This document shows positions 51,446-61,337 of a DNA stretch of 64,000 bases, in pieces; position 1 is the stretch's first letter; every line of letters starts with the position of its first letter. Source of the stretch: Nocardia beijingensis NBRC 16342 (GTDB taxonomy: Bacteria; Actinomycetota; Actinomycetes; Mycobacteriales; Mycobacteriaceae); contig NZ_BDBC01000010.1 of NCBI RefSeq assembly GCF_001612785.1, positions 418,233 through 482,232 on the forward strand. The letters run 5' to 3'. Under the pieces are notes generated by a model. It saw only the letters and a program-made list of their open reading frames with translations, searched no databases and was not told where the DNA came from. The translations under genes were made by a program, and so were the position numbers.

Positions 51446-51510
51446 CCACGACGCCGCACAACGCCCAGCCGATCGAACCGCGACCGGGCCGCGAACAGCG
51501 CATGCTCGCT
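51446..51510 (+). repeat. 65-bp direct repeat, first copy
   Basis: Begins CCACGACGCCGCACAACGCC. The second copy is at 51622-51686, 176 bp away. The first 29 and last 25 bases are identical in the two copies; the middle 11 differ. The shared 3' part contains GGGCCGCGAACAGCGCATGC. Confidence 0.85.
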
Positions 51511-51621
51511 ATCACTTCGCTAGCGACACGAGGCCGAAGCGAGCTGAGCACCTCCGCGCATTCGAACTGACGACCCAACACACGCCCCCTGCGACCGACC
51601 TCCGAACCGACCGGCACGGCA

Positions 51622-51686
51622 CCACGACGCCGCACAACGCCCAGCCGATCCAGCCGCAGCTGGGCCGCGAACAGCGCATGCTCGCT
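51622..51686 (+). repeat. 65-bp direct repeat, second copy
   Basis: Partner of 51446-51510, same orientation. Its 3' end again carries the GGGCCGCGAAC motif found at the end of structured element B. Confidence 0.85.
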
Positions 51687-51853
51687 ACTTCGCTCGCAAC
51701 ATGGGGTCAGGGTGAGGTGGCGAGCGGAACACGCCTGGTCGCTGGGCTCGGGGTAGGTGTCCGGCCGGGTGCGGCGGTCGACGTGTGGATGTCCGGGGTC
51801 GTATCAGAGCGACCCGGGTCGACGGGAGGCGGCGTAGATGTAAGGGTGCCTGC

Positions 51854-52267
51854 ATGGCAGAAAACACGCTGACGTCCGTGTCCGATGGTGGGCGGCGGCC
51901 CGCGCTGGCTCTGGCCGCCCTCCTCTTCGGCACCGGGGTCCTGCATTTCGTCCGGCCGAAGCCCTTCGACTCGATCGTGCCGCGCTCGCTGCCCGGACGC
52001 GCCCGCGACTACACCTACGCCTCCGGCGTGGCCGAGATCGGCGTCGCGGCCGCCCTCGCGGTCCCACGCACCCGCAGCCTGGGCGGACGGCTGGCGGCGC
52101 TGCTGTTCATCGCGGTGTTCCCGGCCAACGTGCAGTTCACCGCGGACATGCTGGCCAGCGAGAAGGCGCCGCGGCTGCTGAAGGCCGGGTCGGTGGTGCG
52201 GCTTCCGCTGCAGATCCCGCTCGTCACGCAGGCGCTGGCGGTGAGCCGGCGGGCGCGGCGTTCCTGA
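51854..52267 (+). CDS. DoxX-like small membrane protein
   Basis: 137 residues from ATG 51854. Three to four hydrophobic helices (PALALAALLFGTGVLHFV, EIGVAAALAVP, LAALLFIAVFPANVQF, RLPLQIPLVTQAL) and the GVLHFxxPKPF motif match the DoxX-like group. Some members take part in thiol or detoxification chemistry, but no function is set. Its last 44 bases overlap the 3' end of the convergent adnB gene. Confidence 0.8.
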   Translation: MAENTLTSVSDGGRRPALALAALLFGTGVLHFVRPKPFDSIVPRSLPGRARDYTYASGVAEIGVAAALAVPRTRSLGGRLAALLFIAVFPANVQFTADMLASEKAPRLLKAGSVVRLPLQIPLVTQALAVSRRARRS

Positions 52268-55200
52268 TCAGCTCCGCCAGTTCGTCCGGACCCGCCAGGT
52301 TCGCGGGCGCGATGGTGCGGCCGGTGCGCACATAGTGGAACGCGGCCCCGATGCGGGGAAGCATCTCGTGCTCGGGCCGTCCCTCGCGGGCGGCCATCAA
52401 GCGCGCCCACGCCAGGCGGTACACGGCCAGCTGCATGGCGACCGCGGGCTCTTCTGCGGCACTCGGTTCCGCGCCGGTCTTCCAGTCGACCACGATCCAG
52501 CGCCCGCCGGGTTCGGCGAACACCGCGTCCATCCGGCCGCGGATCACGGTGCCCGCGATCGACGTCTCGAACGGAATCTCGACCTCGATCGGGCTGCGAT
52601 CGGCCCAGCGCGAGTTCAGGAACGCCTCCTGCATCGCGCTCAGCTCGGCGTCCAGGCTCGCGTCGGCCGCGCCGCCGTCGGCCGCGCCGGGCAGTTCGTC
52701 CAGACCGAGCAGGCGGGTGGAGCCGAACCAGCGTTGCACCCAGGCGTGGAACGCGGTACCACGGCGGGCCAGCGGATTCGGCGGGTACGGCAGCGGACGG
52801 CGCAGGCGCGCGGCGAGTTTCGCCGGATCGGCGCGCAGCTCCACCAGGGCGGTCGCCGCTATCTGTCCGGGTAGTTCGACCACTTCGTCGGTGACCGCGG
52901 CCGCGTGGTGTTCGGCGAGCAGGGCGTCGACGTCGGCGGCCCAGCCTTCGGGATCGTCGGGGTCGGACGCGGGGTGCGCGTGCTCCGGCCGGTACAGGTC
53001 CTCGGGCGGCGGCGGAGCGAAGCCGGTCGCCGCGAATGCCGGTTCATCGGCGGACAGATACTCGTCCACCGGGTCCGGCGCCGTACCGAAATAGGGCTCG
53101 ATATCGGCGTAGGGATCGGCGTATTCGATCGACGTGAACTCGAACTCGTCCGCGAAATCGTCGGGTGGGTACTCGTCGTCGGGAGGATAGTAGGTCGAGT
53201 CGTCCGCGAAACTCGGCTCGTCGGCGGGCGGGTAGTAACCCGACCCATCCACTGAATCCGGCCTGCCGGGTGGGTGATAAGCCGATTCCTCCGCCGAATC
53301 CGACTCATCGCGGGACGCGTTGGAGATTTCACCATGCACAGAGCCCGGCCCGTCGCCGGGTCGGTGGTGGATTGATCCATCCGCGAAACCCGAGCCACCG
53401 AGAGGTAGCTCGTGACTCGGCTCGCCCACCGAACCCGGCGCATCCTCGGGCGGGTAGTTGCCTGACCCGCCCTCCGAACCCGGCATGCCGGGTGGGTAAT
53501 AGGCCGATTCGTCCGGGAACTCGAGCTGTTCGAAGGCTCCGTCGGCCGGTCCGGCCGCAGAACCCGACCCACCGACGGGCGTGTGATGACCCGACTCGTC
53601 CACCGAACCCGGCTCGGCGGCGGACGGGTGGTGACCCGGTTCGTCCGCGAACCCCGGACTGTCGCCGGGCGGCATTTCGGCGCGGACGGACCCGGCAGTT
53701 TGGTTCCGAGCAGCAGCCCTGGGCGGCCTCCCGCTCTCGGCGGGACGGGCGCGCAAGTCGGCCAAGGCCGCGCGGACGAGGGCGGCGCCCTGTTCGATGG
53801 GGTCGCGGCGGGGGCCGAGGGGGTCGCGCGGCCACTCGGCGGTCGCCGGGTTGTCGGTGAACGGGTTGACGGCGTCGGCGGCGGGCGGGTCGTCCCAGCG
53901 GTCGATCGTCAGGACGTCGTGAGCGGGGCTGGCGGGGTCCTCGTGCGCGGCTTTCAATTCGAGCAGGAAATCCGACGGGCCCTTCGGCGTGCTGCCGGTC
54001 TCGGCCCAGTAGTGGGCCGAAACGAGCAGGACCCGTTCGGTTCTGGTGAGCGCGACGTAGAACAGGCGGCGTTCCTCATCGATGCGGCGGCGCTCCAGCG
54101 CCTCTTTGTGCGCCTTGATCGCGCGATCGAGGTCGGCGCGGTCGTACAGGTCGGTGAGTTCGAGCACCGGCACGCCTTCGGCCGCGTCGTCCTGCTGCCG
54201 GTCACCGCGCAGCGACGTGGGCAGCTCGGCGAGCGCGCCGAGCCACGTGCCGGAGCCGACCTTGGACGGGAACACGCCGTCCACCACGTTCGGCACCGCG
54301 ACGATCTCCCATTCCAGGCCCTTGGCCGCGTGCACGGTCAGCACCTGCACCCGGTCCTTGGCGACCTCCACCTCCCCGGGCTCGAGCCCGTTCTCGACCT
54401 CCTCCGCGGCGGAAAGGAACGCGAGCAGCCCGCCGAGCGAGGCGCCGGTTTCCGCGGCGTACCCGGCCACCACCTCGGCGAACGCGTCCAGATGCTCGCG
54501 TCCGGCGCCCGTGCCCGCCATGGCTCGACGGGTCTGGGTCTCGACACCGACGCCGATGGTGCGCTCCACATCGGCGACCAACTCCGCCAGCGGCTGACCG
54601 CTGCGTTCGCGCAACGCGGCCAGCTCCCGTCCCAGCGCCTCGATGCGGGCGAACCCGGAAGGCGAATACCGCTCGGGCGGGCCGGGGTCCGCGATCGCGT
54701 CGGCCAGCCCGGCCTGCTCGGCGGGTTCCGGGGCCACTTCGCGCAGCGCCTCGTCCAGCGCGGCCCCGTCGCCGATCTCGGCCGGGCTCTCCGACCCGGG
54801 ACGCCGGATGGACAGGTCCCTGGCGCGGCGGGCGAGCGCGGCGATGTCGGCGACCCCGATGCGCCAGCGCGCGCCGGTCAGCACGCGCATGGCGGCGCTG
54901 CCCGAACCGGGTTCGGCGATCAAGCGCAGGGTGGCGACGACGTCGGCGACCTCCGGCGTGGCGAGCAAACCGCCGAGCCCGACGATCTCCACCGGAAGAC
55001 CCTGCGCGCGTAACGCTTCGGCGAGCGGGGCGGCGTCGGCATTGCGGCGCACCAGGACGGCGGAGGTGGGCGGCTGCTGCCCCGCCGCACGCCGGGCGGC
55101 CCACTCCGCGGCGATTCGCTCGGCCACCCACTCACGCTCATCGGCGACGGTGCCGGTCAGCGCCAGCGCCACGACCCCGGGACCCGCGCCCGGCTTGGCC

Positions 55201-57026
55201 CGGAGGGCGTCTACCGTTACCCCGCCGCCTTCGGTTGCTTTGCGCCGCAACGGTTCCGCGACCAGATTCGCCAATGCCAGCGCTTCCGGCGGATTGCGCC
55301 AGCTGGTCAGCAACGACAAGGTGGGGGCGGGCACGCCGGGCGCACTGGGGAAATCGGTGGCGAACCGGGGCAGGTTCGCCGCCGAAGCGCCGCGCCAGCC
55401 GTAGATGGACTGCATCGGGTCGCCGACGGCGGTCACCGCGAGGCGTTGTGTTTCGTGCGAGTGCTGGTCGGCTCGCCTCGCCACGGCGTGCGGGTCGTGT
55501 GCGCCGGCGAACCGCGCTTGCCCTTCCGTGTCGTCCACGCCGACACGCTGCGGTGCGCTCCGCGCGGAGTCCTCGGCCGCCGACAGCGGCCCACTTTGCG
55601 ACAGTCGGTCCGAACCGGCCGCGGAGTGCGGTGCGCGACGAGCTGGAGCGGCCTGGTCGACGATCCCATCCAGCGCAGCCGCCGACGACGAGGGCCGATC
55701 GGCGACCGGATCCGGCACACCGGCCGCCGACGACGGTCGTTGCGGGATGGACGGATCCGGCTGCACCGTGGGCGTATCCGCGCTCGGACCATCGCCGTCT
55801 CGGACGGCGTCATGCGGCGCGCCCGACGGGCGCACATCCAGCCGATATTCCTCCGCGTGGGACGACTGCGGATCGCGCACAGCGGGATTCGACTCGCCTG
55901 GTCCTGCGCCGTCCGCCGAGTCGCCAGACCCGCCCGTTCGGGAGGACGGACTACCCGGCGCATTCGGATTCGCCGCGCCACTCGTGAGCGACTCGCCGAC
56001 GCTCCCCGGTCCATCGGCCCGAGTCACCCACTGCGAATCGCTGCGCACGTCCGCGTGTGGCCGATCGTCGTCCTCGCCGCGAGAATCGTCCGTTCCCGGA
56101 CGAACGTCCCCCGGCGCGCCCCCGAACAACGCGGAGAGCAGGACCCGTTGGGCGTGGCCGGTGTCCTGGTACTCGTCGAGCAGGACCAAGCGGAAGCGGG
56201 CGCGTTCGGCCGCAGCGACCTCGGGATGCTCGGCGGCCAGCCGTGCGGCGAGGGACATCTGCGCGCCGAAGTCCAGCGCGCCCCGTCGGCGCAAGGCCTC
56301 GGACAGCTGCTGCACCAGCGGTAGCAGCGCCACACGTTCCCGCTGCACCTGGACGATGTTGAGCAGCGTCTGGCTCGGCCCGCCCCGCTGGCGCGGGCCA
56401 GGGGGCAGTGTGTGCACCAGTTTCGCCAGTTCGGTGTGCGCCTCGGCCAGTTCCTCCGGCTCGACCAGGTGCTCGGCCAGTTGCCCGGACAGCGCGAGCA
56501 CCGCCTCGGTGACCGACACCGGGGTGCGATCGGTCTCCAGGTCGCCGTCCCAGGCGCGAACCACCTGGTGGGCGAGCTGCCAGAGTTGGGTCACGGTCAG
56601 CAGCGTCGCCGATGGTTCCACTGGGAGCAGCAGGCCGTGTTCGGTGAGCAACCTGCCCGCGTACGAGTGGTAGGTGCTGATCTCCGGCTCCGCGCCGGTC
56701 AGCTGGGCGCGCAGGCGGCCGCTCGGATCCAGCTCGCGCAGCAGCGGCGCTCCGGCGAGCCGGGCCAATCTGGTCCGGATCCTGACGGTCAACTGCTGGG
56801 CGGCCTTGCGTGTGAAGGTCAGCCCGAGCACTTCATCCGGCAGCACCAGCCCGTTCGCGATCATCCACACCACCCGGGCGGCCATCGTCTCGGTCTTGCC
56901 CGCGCCGGCGCCCGCGACCACGAGGGTGGGGCCGGGCGGCGCCGCGATCACGGCGGCCTGTTCGTCGGTCGGCGGCGGCAGGCCGAGCGCCTGCGCCAGC
57001 TGGTGCGGCGTCACCCGGCCCGTCAC
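52224..57026 (-). CDS. adnB: AdnB, motor subunit of the AdnAB helicase-nuclease, with two long insertions
   Basis: 1600 residues, against about 1100 for M. tuberculosis Rv3201c. Motifs: GAGAGKTETM (Walker A), TFTRKAAQQL, DEYQDT (about residue 284), GDPMQSIYGWRGAS (about 532), [24 protein letters not shown], and the C-terminal RecB-type nuclease VVDWKTGAEP. The extra length lies in two low-complexity insertions: about residues 300-525, between motifs II and III, and about 1100-1350, before the nuclease, the latter with repeated Tyr-Tyr-Pro-Pro units. AdnAB resects double-strand ends for recombination. Its start is 41 bp after the adnA stop. Confidence 0.93.
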   Translation of the reverse strand: MTGRVTPHQLAQALGLPPPTDEQAAVIAAPPGPTLVVAGAGAGKTETMAARVVWMIANGLVLPDEVLGLTFTRKAAQQLTVRIRTRLARLAGAPLLRELDPSGRLRAQLTGAEPEISTYHSYAGRLLTEHGLLLPVEPSATLLTVTQLWQLAHQVVRAWDGDLETDRTPVSVTEAVLALSGQLAEHLVEPEELAEAHTELAKLVHTLPPGPRQRGGPSQTLLNIVQVQRERVALLPLVQQLSEALRRRGALDFGAQMSLAARLAAEHPEVAAAERARFRLVLLDEYQDTGHAQRVLLSALFGGAPGDVRPGTDDSRGEDDDRPHADVRSDSQWVTRADGPGSVGESLTSGAANPNAPGSPSSRTGGSGDSADGAGPGESNPAVRDPQSSHAEEYRLDVRPSGAPHDAVRDGDGPSADTPTVQPDPSIPQRPSSAAGVPDPVADRPSSSAAALDGIVDQAAPARRAPHSAAGSDRLSQSGPLSAAEDSARSAPQRVGVDDTEGQARFAGAHDPHAVARRADQHSHETQRLAVTAVGDPMQSIYGWRGASAANLPRFATDFPSAPGVPAPTLSLLTSWRNPPEALALANLVAEPLRRKATEGGGVTVDALRAKPGAGPGVVALALTGTVADEREWVAERIAAEWAARRAAGQQPPTSAVLVRRNADAAPLAEALRAQGLPVEIVGLGGLLATPEVADVVATLRLIAEPGSGSAAMRVLTGARWRIGVADIAALARRARDLSIRRPGSESPAEIGDGAALDEALREVAPEPAEQAGLADAIADPGPPERYSPSGFARIEALGRELAALRERSGQPLAELVADVERTIGVGVETQTRRAMAGTGAGREHLDAFAEVVAGYAAETGASLGGLLAFLSAAEEVENGLEPGEVEVAKDRVQVLTVHAAKGLEWEIVAVPNVVDGVFPSKVGSGTWLGALAELPTSLRGDRQQDDAAEGVPVLELTDLYDRADLDRAIKAHKEALERRRIDEERRLFYVALTRTERVLLVSAHYWAETGSTPKGPSDFLLELKAAHEDPASPAHDVLTIDRWDDPPAADAVNPFTDNPATAEWPRDPLGPRRDPIEQGAALVRAALADLRARPAESGRPPRAAARNQTAGSVRAEMPPGDSPGFADEPGHHPSAAEPGSVDESGHHTPVGGSGSAAGPADGAFEQLEFPDESAYYPPGMPGSEGGSGNYPPEDAPGSVGEPSHELPLGGSGFADGSIHHRPGDGPGSVHGEISNASRDESDSAEESAYHPPGRPDSVDGSGYYPPADEPSFADDSTYYPPDDEYPPDDFADEFEFTSIEYADPYADIEPYFGTAPDPVDEYLSADEPAFAATGFAPPPPEDLYRPEHAHPASDPDDPEGWAADVDALLAEHHAAAVTDEVVELPGQIAATALVELRADPAKLAARLRRPLPYPPNPLARRGTAFHAWVQRWFGSTRLLGLDELPGAADGGAADASLDAELSAMQEAFLNSRWADRSPIEVEIPFETSIAGTVIRGRMDAVFAEPGGRWIVVDWKTGAEPSAAEEPAVAMQLAVYRLAWARLMAAREGRPEHEMLPRIGAAFHYVRTGRTIAPANLAGPDELAELIRNAAPAGSPPAPA

Positions 57027-57066
57027 AGCGGCGCCCCGGCGGCCGGCGGCGGGACCGCGAGCGCGC

Positions 57067-60000
57067 TCACTCGTCGGTCACCTGCCTCCCGCTGTCCTGC
57101 ACGGGGCAGCTGCCCGCCACCGCGCAGTGGCGGCAGCCGTCGTTGCGCATGGCGAGATAACTGGGGCCCTGCGTGGACGACGCGGCCTGGTGGATCGTGT
57201 CGCGCCAGTGCTCGAGCGCTTCGGCGTCCAGCGGAGGCTGCATGCGCTGGGTGGCGCCCTCAGTCTTGCTGGGTTTCGCGACGTAGACCAGCCGCGCCCC
57301 GCCGGGTTCGCCGGTTTCGGAATCGCCGGAACCGGATTCCGCCGATGCGTCGAGCGCTCCCGCGGCGGCCGCCACCTGGTAGGTCGCCAGCTGCGCGTGC
57401 TCGACGGCGGCCTGCTTGCTGACCGGGGTCTTGCCGGTCTTCACGTCCACGATGACGAAGCGGCCTTGCGCGTCGCGCTCCAGCCGATCGACGCGGCCCC
57501 GGATCCGCACGTCGCGTTCGTCTTCCGTGCGCGCGGGCAGCACGCAGTCCACCGGCACCTCCACGCCGGCCTGGGTGAGTTCACCGCGGGTGTTGCGCAC
57601 CCAGGCCGAGAAGGTCTCCAGCATCGCCTCGGTGCGGCGCAACTCCTGGCGGGAATGCCAGCCGGTGCCGGGATCCACCGCCTGCCAAGCGCGTTCCAGC
57701 GCGGCGCGCACTTGGTCCTCTGGCACTTTGCCCGCCAGCGCCTGCACGAGCGTGTGCACCAGATTGCCCTTGACGGCGTGCGGGTTGTCGCCGTCGGTGC
57801 CGCCGTTGCGTTCCAGCGCCCAGCGCAGCGGACAGGTGCGCAGCAGCTCGACGGTGGAGGGCGACAGCGCCACCGCGCCGTCGTCTTCGGTCCACAGCGG
57901 TCGCCGCGAGCTGAGTTCGGCGGTGCCGTACCAGTCGTCGGGATGGGCGCCACGCACGCCAGCGTCCGCCAGTCGCGCCAGCTGGTGCGCGGCGCGGCGC
58001 CTGCGCTCCTGGTCGGCCTCGGGATCGCAGACCACGCCGCGCAATTCGGCGACCAGCGCGTGCATCACCAGGGCGCGGCCGGGATCGATCACCGGGAGCG
58101 CACCGGGCTCGCCGTCCTCGTCGTGCCCGAGTAGTTCGGCGAGAAAGCGCGACGGCACCAGATCGCGCTCGCCCGCCACCGATTCCACGGCGGTGACCAG
58201 CAGCGACCGCCTGGCCCGGCTGCACGCGACGAGCAGCAGCCTGCGCTCCTCGGCGAGGATCGGCGCCGCACGGCTCACCCGCTCCCCCGCATCGGACACC
58301 CCGGCGGTGAGATCGACCAGATCCTCGGTGTGCAGCAGGGTGCCGCGGGCGCGCGGATTCGGCCAGATCCCCTCTTGGACGGCGGCGACGGCGACCACAT
58401 CCCATTCCCGCCCCGCGGCAGCGTGCGCGCTCAGCAGCGCCACCGCTTCACCCGCCAGCGTGCGCGGCGCCGCGTCCTGCGGGATCTCCTGTTGCGTCAG
58501 GTATTCGACGAACCCTTCGATGCTCGCGCGCGGCAGCCGGTCGACATAGGCGGCGGCCGCGTCGAACAACGCCACGGCGGCGTCCAGATCGCGATCGGCC
58601 TGCATGCCCACCGCGCCGCCGCGCTCCGACTGCGCCACCCAGCGCCGCTCCAACCGGGAACCAGTCCACAGCGCCCACAGCACGTCCTCCAGGCCCGCAC
58701 CGCGCCCGCGCGCTGTGCGGGCCCGGCGCAGCGTGTCCAGCACCCGGCGCAGCGGCGCGGCCTCGACCTCGGTGAGACGGTTCAGGATCGCCGGATCGCC
58801 GGTTCCGATCAGCAGGTCGCGCAACATCAGCGCGGAGGGGCGGTCGATGTCGGCGGCACGGCCTGGCGGCGAATCGTCGCCCGGGTCCGGTGTCTTCGTG
58901 TCGGCGCGCACCGATTCCAGCACCGCGCGACGGATGCCGCGACGCAACCGGCGCAAGGCGATCTGGTCGGCGCCGCCGAGCGGTCCGGACAGCAGGTCGA
59001 GGGCGTCCTCCGGCTCGAACGCCGGTTCCGCGCCGCGCTCCGCCGCCTCCCCCGCCAGAATGGCGCGCAGCGACAGCAGCATCCAGGTCGCGCCGCGCCT
59101 GCGCGCCAGCGGTGTGTCCAGCGCGGGCTGCCGCACCGGCACGCCCGCGGCGAGCAGGGCACGGCGCAGCGGCGCCAGCGACAGCGGCACCGAGCGGACG
59201 ATCACCGCCATCCGCGACCACGGCACCCCACCGGTGAGATGCGCGCGGCGCAGGTGGTCGGCGATGAGCGCGGCCTCCTTCGCGGGCGTGGCCAGCACGC
59301 GCACCCGCACCTCGGTGCCGTCCTCCCTCGGCCCGGTGTCCTCCGGCACGGGGATGCGCTGCGGCGCACTGCCCGGCAGACGTGCCGCGATCCGCGCCAC
59401 CGCCAGCTCCACCTGACCGCCGAACCGGTGGTTGTCGCGCAACACGATCCGCCGCTGCGGCGGCACATCGAGTTCGGCGACGAATCGCGCGTCGGCGCCG
59501 CGGAAGGTGAAGACGGCTTGATCGGGGTCGCCCGCGATCACCGTGGTTCGCGCGCTGTGCCCGATCGCCTTCACCAGGATCGCCGCCTGCGGGTCGAGGT
59601 GCTGCGCGTCGTCGACCAGCAGGTACCTGATCCTGGCGCGCTCGGCGGCAAGCAGATTCGGGTCGGCGGCCAGCGCGTCCAGCGCCGCGCCGACCAGTTC
59701 GGCGGCGTCCAGCGCCGGCGCGGTGGCCTCCGGCGCCTCGATGCCGACCGACCAGCGCAACAGCATGGTCTGCTCGTAGCGGAGGGCGAACCGGCCGGCC
59801 GCCACCCACTCGGGCTTGGCGTGTTCGCGGCCGAGCCGCACCAGGTCCTCGGGGCCGATGCCGCGCTCGGTGGCCCGGAGCATGAGATCGCGCAACTGCT
59901 CGGCGAACCCGCCGAGCGCGAGCGCGGGCCGCAGCCGCTCCGGCCACAGTCCGCGCGCGCCCTCGGCCATGTCGGCCAGATCACCGCGCAGCATCTCGCG

Positions 60001-60492
60001 CACGACGGCGTCCTGTTCGGCTCCGGTCAGCAGACGCGGCGGCGGGTTGCCGTGTGCCATCGCGTGCCTGCGCAGCACGGAGAAGGCGTACGAGTGCAGG
60101 GTGCGCACCAACGGCTCTCGTGTGGCGCCGGGCACACCACCCTCCGCGCCTGGTTCCGGGCCGCTCAGCCGCGTCGTGATGGCATCGCGCACGGCGCCCG
60201 CTGCCTGTTTCGAATGGGTCAGTACCAGCACCGATTCCGGATCGGCTCCGGCCGCGATACGCCCGGCGGCGATATCGACCAGCAGGGCGGTCTTCCCCGC
60301 GCCCGGCCCGCCGAGCACCTGCCATGGCCGCCACCCGGGACGGGCGGGACCGTCCGCGGCCGCGGCGTCCAGCAGCGCGCGAACGTCGGCCCCCCAGTCT
60401 CGCGGCCGGGGCGCCACCACATTCCGGCGAACCAGTCGCACCGCGCCATCCGATCGCACCACGCGGGCTATTGCAACAGACACGACCGACAC
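57067..60492 (-). CDS. adnA: AdnA, helicase-nuclease subunit
   Basis: 1141 residues from GTG 60492 (GTG 60483 possible); the frame is open far upstream through the divergent hydrolase gene, but the conserved part begins just before GGPGAGKTALL. Other motifs: VLTHSKQAAG, VDDAQHLDPQ, GDPDQAVFTFRGADA and LLVACSRARRSLLVT. The C-terminal nuclease has VIDVKTGKTP and four Fe-S cysteines (TCPLRWALE, then CRHCAVAGSC). Partner of AdnB; Rv3202c is its syntenic counterpart. Confidence 0.93.
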   Translation of the reverse strand: MSVVSVAIARVVRSDGAVRLVRRNVVAPRPRDWGADVRALLDAAAADGPARPGWRPWQVLGGPGAGKTALLVDIAAGRIAAGADPESVLVLTHSKQAAGAVRDAITTRLSGPEPGAEGGVPGATREPLVRTLHSYAFSVLRRHAMAHGNPPPRLLTGAEQDAVVREMLRGDLADMAEGARGLWPERLRPALALGGFAEQLRDLMLRATERGIGPEDLVRLGREHAKPEWVAAGRFALRYEQTMLLRWSVGIEAPEATAPALDAAELVGAALDALAADPNLLAAERARIRYLLVDDAQHLDPQAAILVKAIGHSARTTVIAGDPDQAVFTFRGADARFVAELDVPPQRRIVLRDNHRFGGQVELAVARIAARLPGSAPQRIPVPEDTGPREDGTEVRVRVLATPAKEAALIADHLRRAHLTGGVPWSRMAVIVRSVPLSLAPLRRALLAAGVPVRQPALDTPLARRRGATWMLLSLRAILAGEAAERGAEPAFEPEDALDLLSGPLGGADQIALRRLRRGIRRAVLESVRADTKTPDPGDDSPPGRAADIDRPSALMLRDLLIGTGDPAILNRLTEVEAAPLRRVLDTLRRARTARGRGAGLEDVLWALWTGSRLERRWVAQSERGGAVGMQADRDLDAAVALFDAAAAYVDRLPRASIEGFVEYLTQQEIPQDAAPRTLAGEAVALLSAHAAAGREWDVVAVAAVQEGIWPNPRARGTLLHTEDLVDLTAGVSDAGERVSRAAPILAEERRLLLVACSRARRSLLVTAVESVAGERDLVPSRFLAELLGHDEDGEPGALPVIDPGRALVMHALVAELRGVVCDPEADQERRRRAAHQLARLADAGVRGAHPDDWYGTAELSSRRPLWTEDDGAVALSPSTVELLRTCPLRWALERNGGTDGDNPHAVKGNLVHTLVQALAGKVPEDQVRAALERAWQAVDPGTGWHSRQELRRTEAMLETFSAWVRNTRGELTQAGVEVPVDCVLPARTEDERDVRIRGRVDRLERDAQGRFVIVDVKTGKTPVSKQAAVEHAQLATYQVAAAAGALDASAESGSGDSETGEPGGARLVYVAKPSKTEGATQRMQPPLDAEALEHWRDTIHQAASSTQGPSYLAMRNDGCRHCAVAGSCPVQDSGRQVTDE

Positions 60493-60555
60493 GCCGGTAC
60501 ACGCCTCCGCCCGACCGGCGCTGCGGCCGATCGCGGCGCAGGTCAGAATGGACCG

Positions 60556-61332
60556 GTGTCTGTTCTGAATGTCCACCGGTTCGGTCCGGCGACGGGACCG
60601 GTGGTGCTCGCCCTGCACGGCGTCACCGGTCACGGCAAACGCTGGGAAGACCTGGCGACCCGGCATCTGCCCGACGTCAGGGTGCTCGCACCGGATCTGC
60701 GCGGGCACGGTCGCTCCACCTCGCTGCCACCGTGGAACTTCGAGACCATCGTCGACGACCTGGTCGCGTTGGTCACCGCCGAAGCGGACGGCCCGGTCGT
60801 GGTGGTGGCGCATTCCTTCGGCGGGGCGTGCGCGCTGCACCTGGCGCACCGGCATCCGGAACTGGTGCGCAAGCTGGTGCTGCTCGATCCGGCGATCGCG
60901 CTGGAACCGGAATGGCTCAACGAGATCGCGCTGTCCACCCTGATGTCGGCCGACTACGACAGCGTCGACCAGGCGCGCCAGGACAAACTCGACACCGGCT
61001 GGGGCGACGTCGAGCCGAGGCTGCTCGAAGCCGAGCTGGACGAACACCTGATGCCCACCGCGGACGGCCGCTTCGGCTGGCGGATGAGCCTGCCCGCGAT
61101 CAACTCCTATTGGGGCCAGCTGGCCCGCCACTGGGTGCTGCCGCCCGCCGACCTGCCGACCGTGCTGGTGCAGGCGATGAAGGTGGACCCGCCGTTCGTC
61201 ACGCCGGAGTTCCGCGCGGCGCTCACCGAGCACATGGGCGCCAGCTTGACCGTGCTGGAATGGAACTGCGATCACATGGTCGCGCAGGCGTATCCGGCCC
61301 AGACCGGCGAACTCGTGCGATCGGTGCTCTGA
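60556..61332 (+). CDS. lipV: Alpha/beta hydrolase (LipV-like)
   Basis: 258 residues from GTG 60556. It has LALHGVTGHGKRW, the nucleophile elbow AHSFGGA, a late Asp and His (WNCDHMVAQAYP). Rv3203 (LipV), a lipase/esterase, occupies this place beside adnA in M. tuberculosis. Divergent from adnA with 63 bp between starts. The name rests on synteny and fold; substrate unproven. Confidence 0.85.
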   Translation: MSVLNVHRFGPATGPVVLALHGVTGHGKRWEDLATRHLPDVRVLAPDLRGHGRSTSLPPWNFETIVDDLVALVTAEADGPVVVVAHSFGGACALHLAHRHPELVRKLVLLDPAIALEPEWLNEIALSTLMSADYDSVDQARQDKLDTGWGDVEPRLLEAELDEHLMPTADGRFGWRMSLPAINSYWGQLARHWVLPPADLPTVLVQAMKVDPPFVTPEFRAALTEHMGASLTVLEWNCDHMVAQAYPAQTGELVRSVL

Positions 61333-61337
61333 GCCCG

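Larger units (their letters stand above)
51140..51853. repeat. Repeat-filled intergenic stretch
   Basis: No gene is supported, though a 233-codon frame runs through it. It contains structured element copy B (51,207), plus three spaced copies of GGGCCGCGAAC (51317, 51486, 51662), each followed by a G-C-rich ATGCTCG segment, and a 65-bp direct repeat. The stretch looks like a nest of repeat-element fragments. Confidence 0.75.

Noticed and set aside
51171..51872. 233-codon plus-strand frame
   Set aside because: It consists of translated repeat elements and overlaps the DoxX-like gene in another frame.
60493..61275. N-terminal extension of AdnA over the divergent hydrolase gene
   Set aside because: The frame is open but antisense to the clear alpha/beta hydrolase; AdnA conservation begins at about 60,490.
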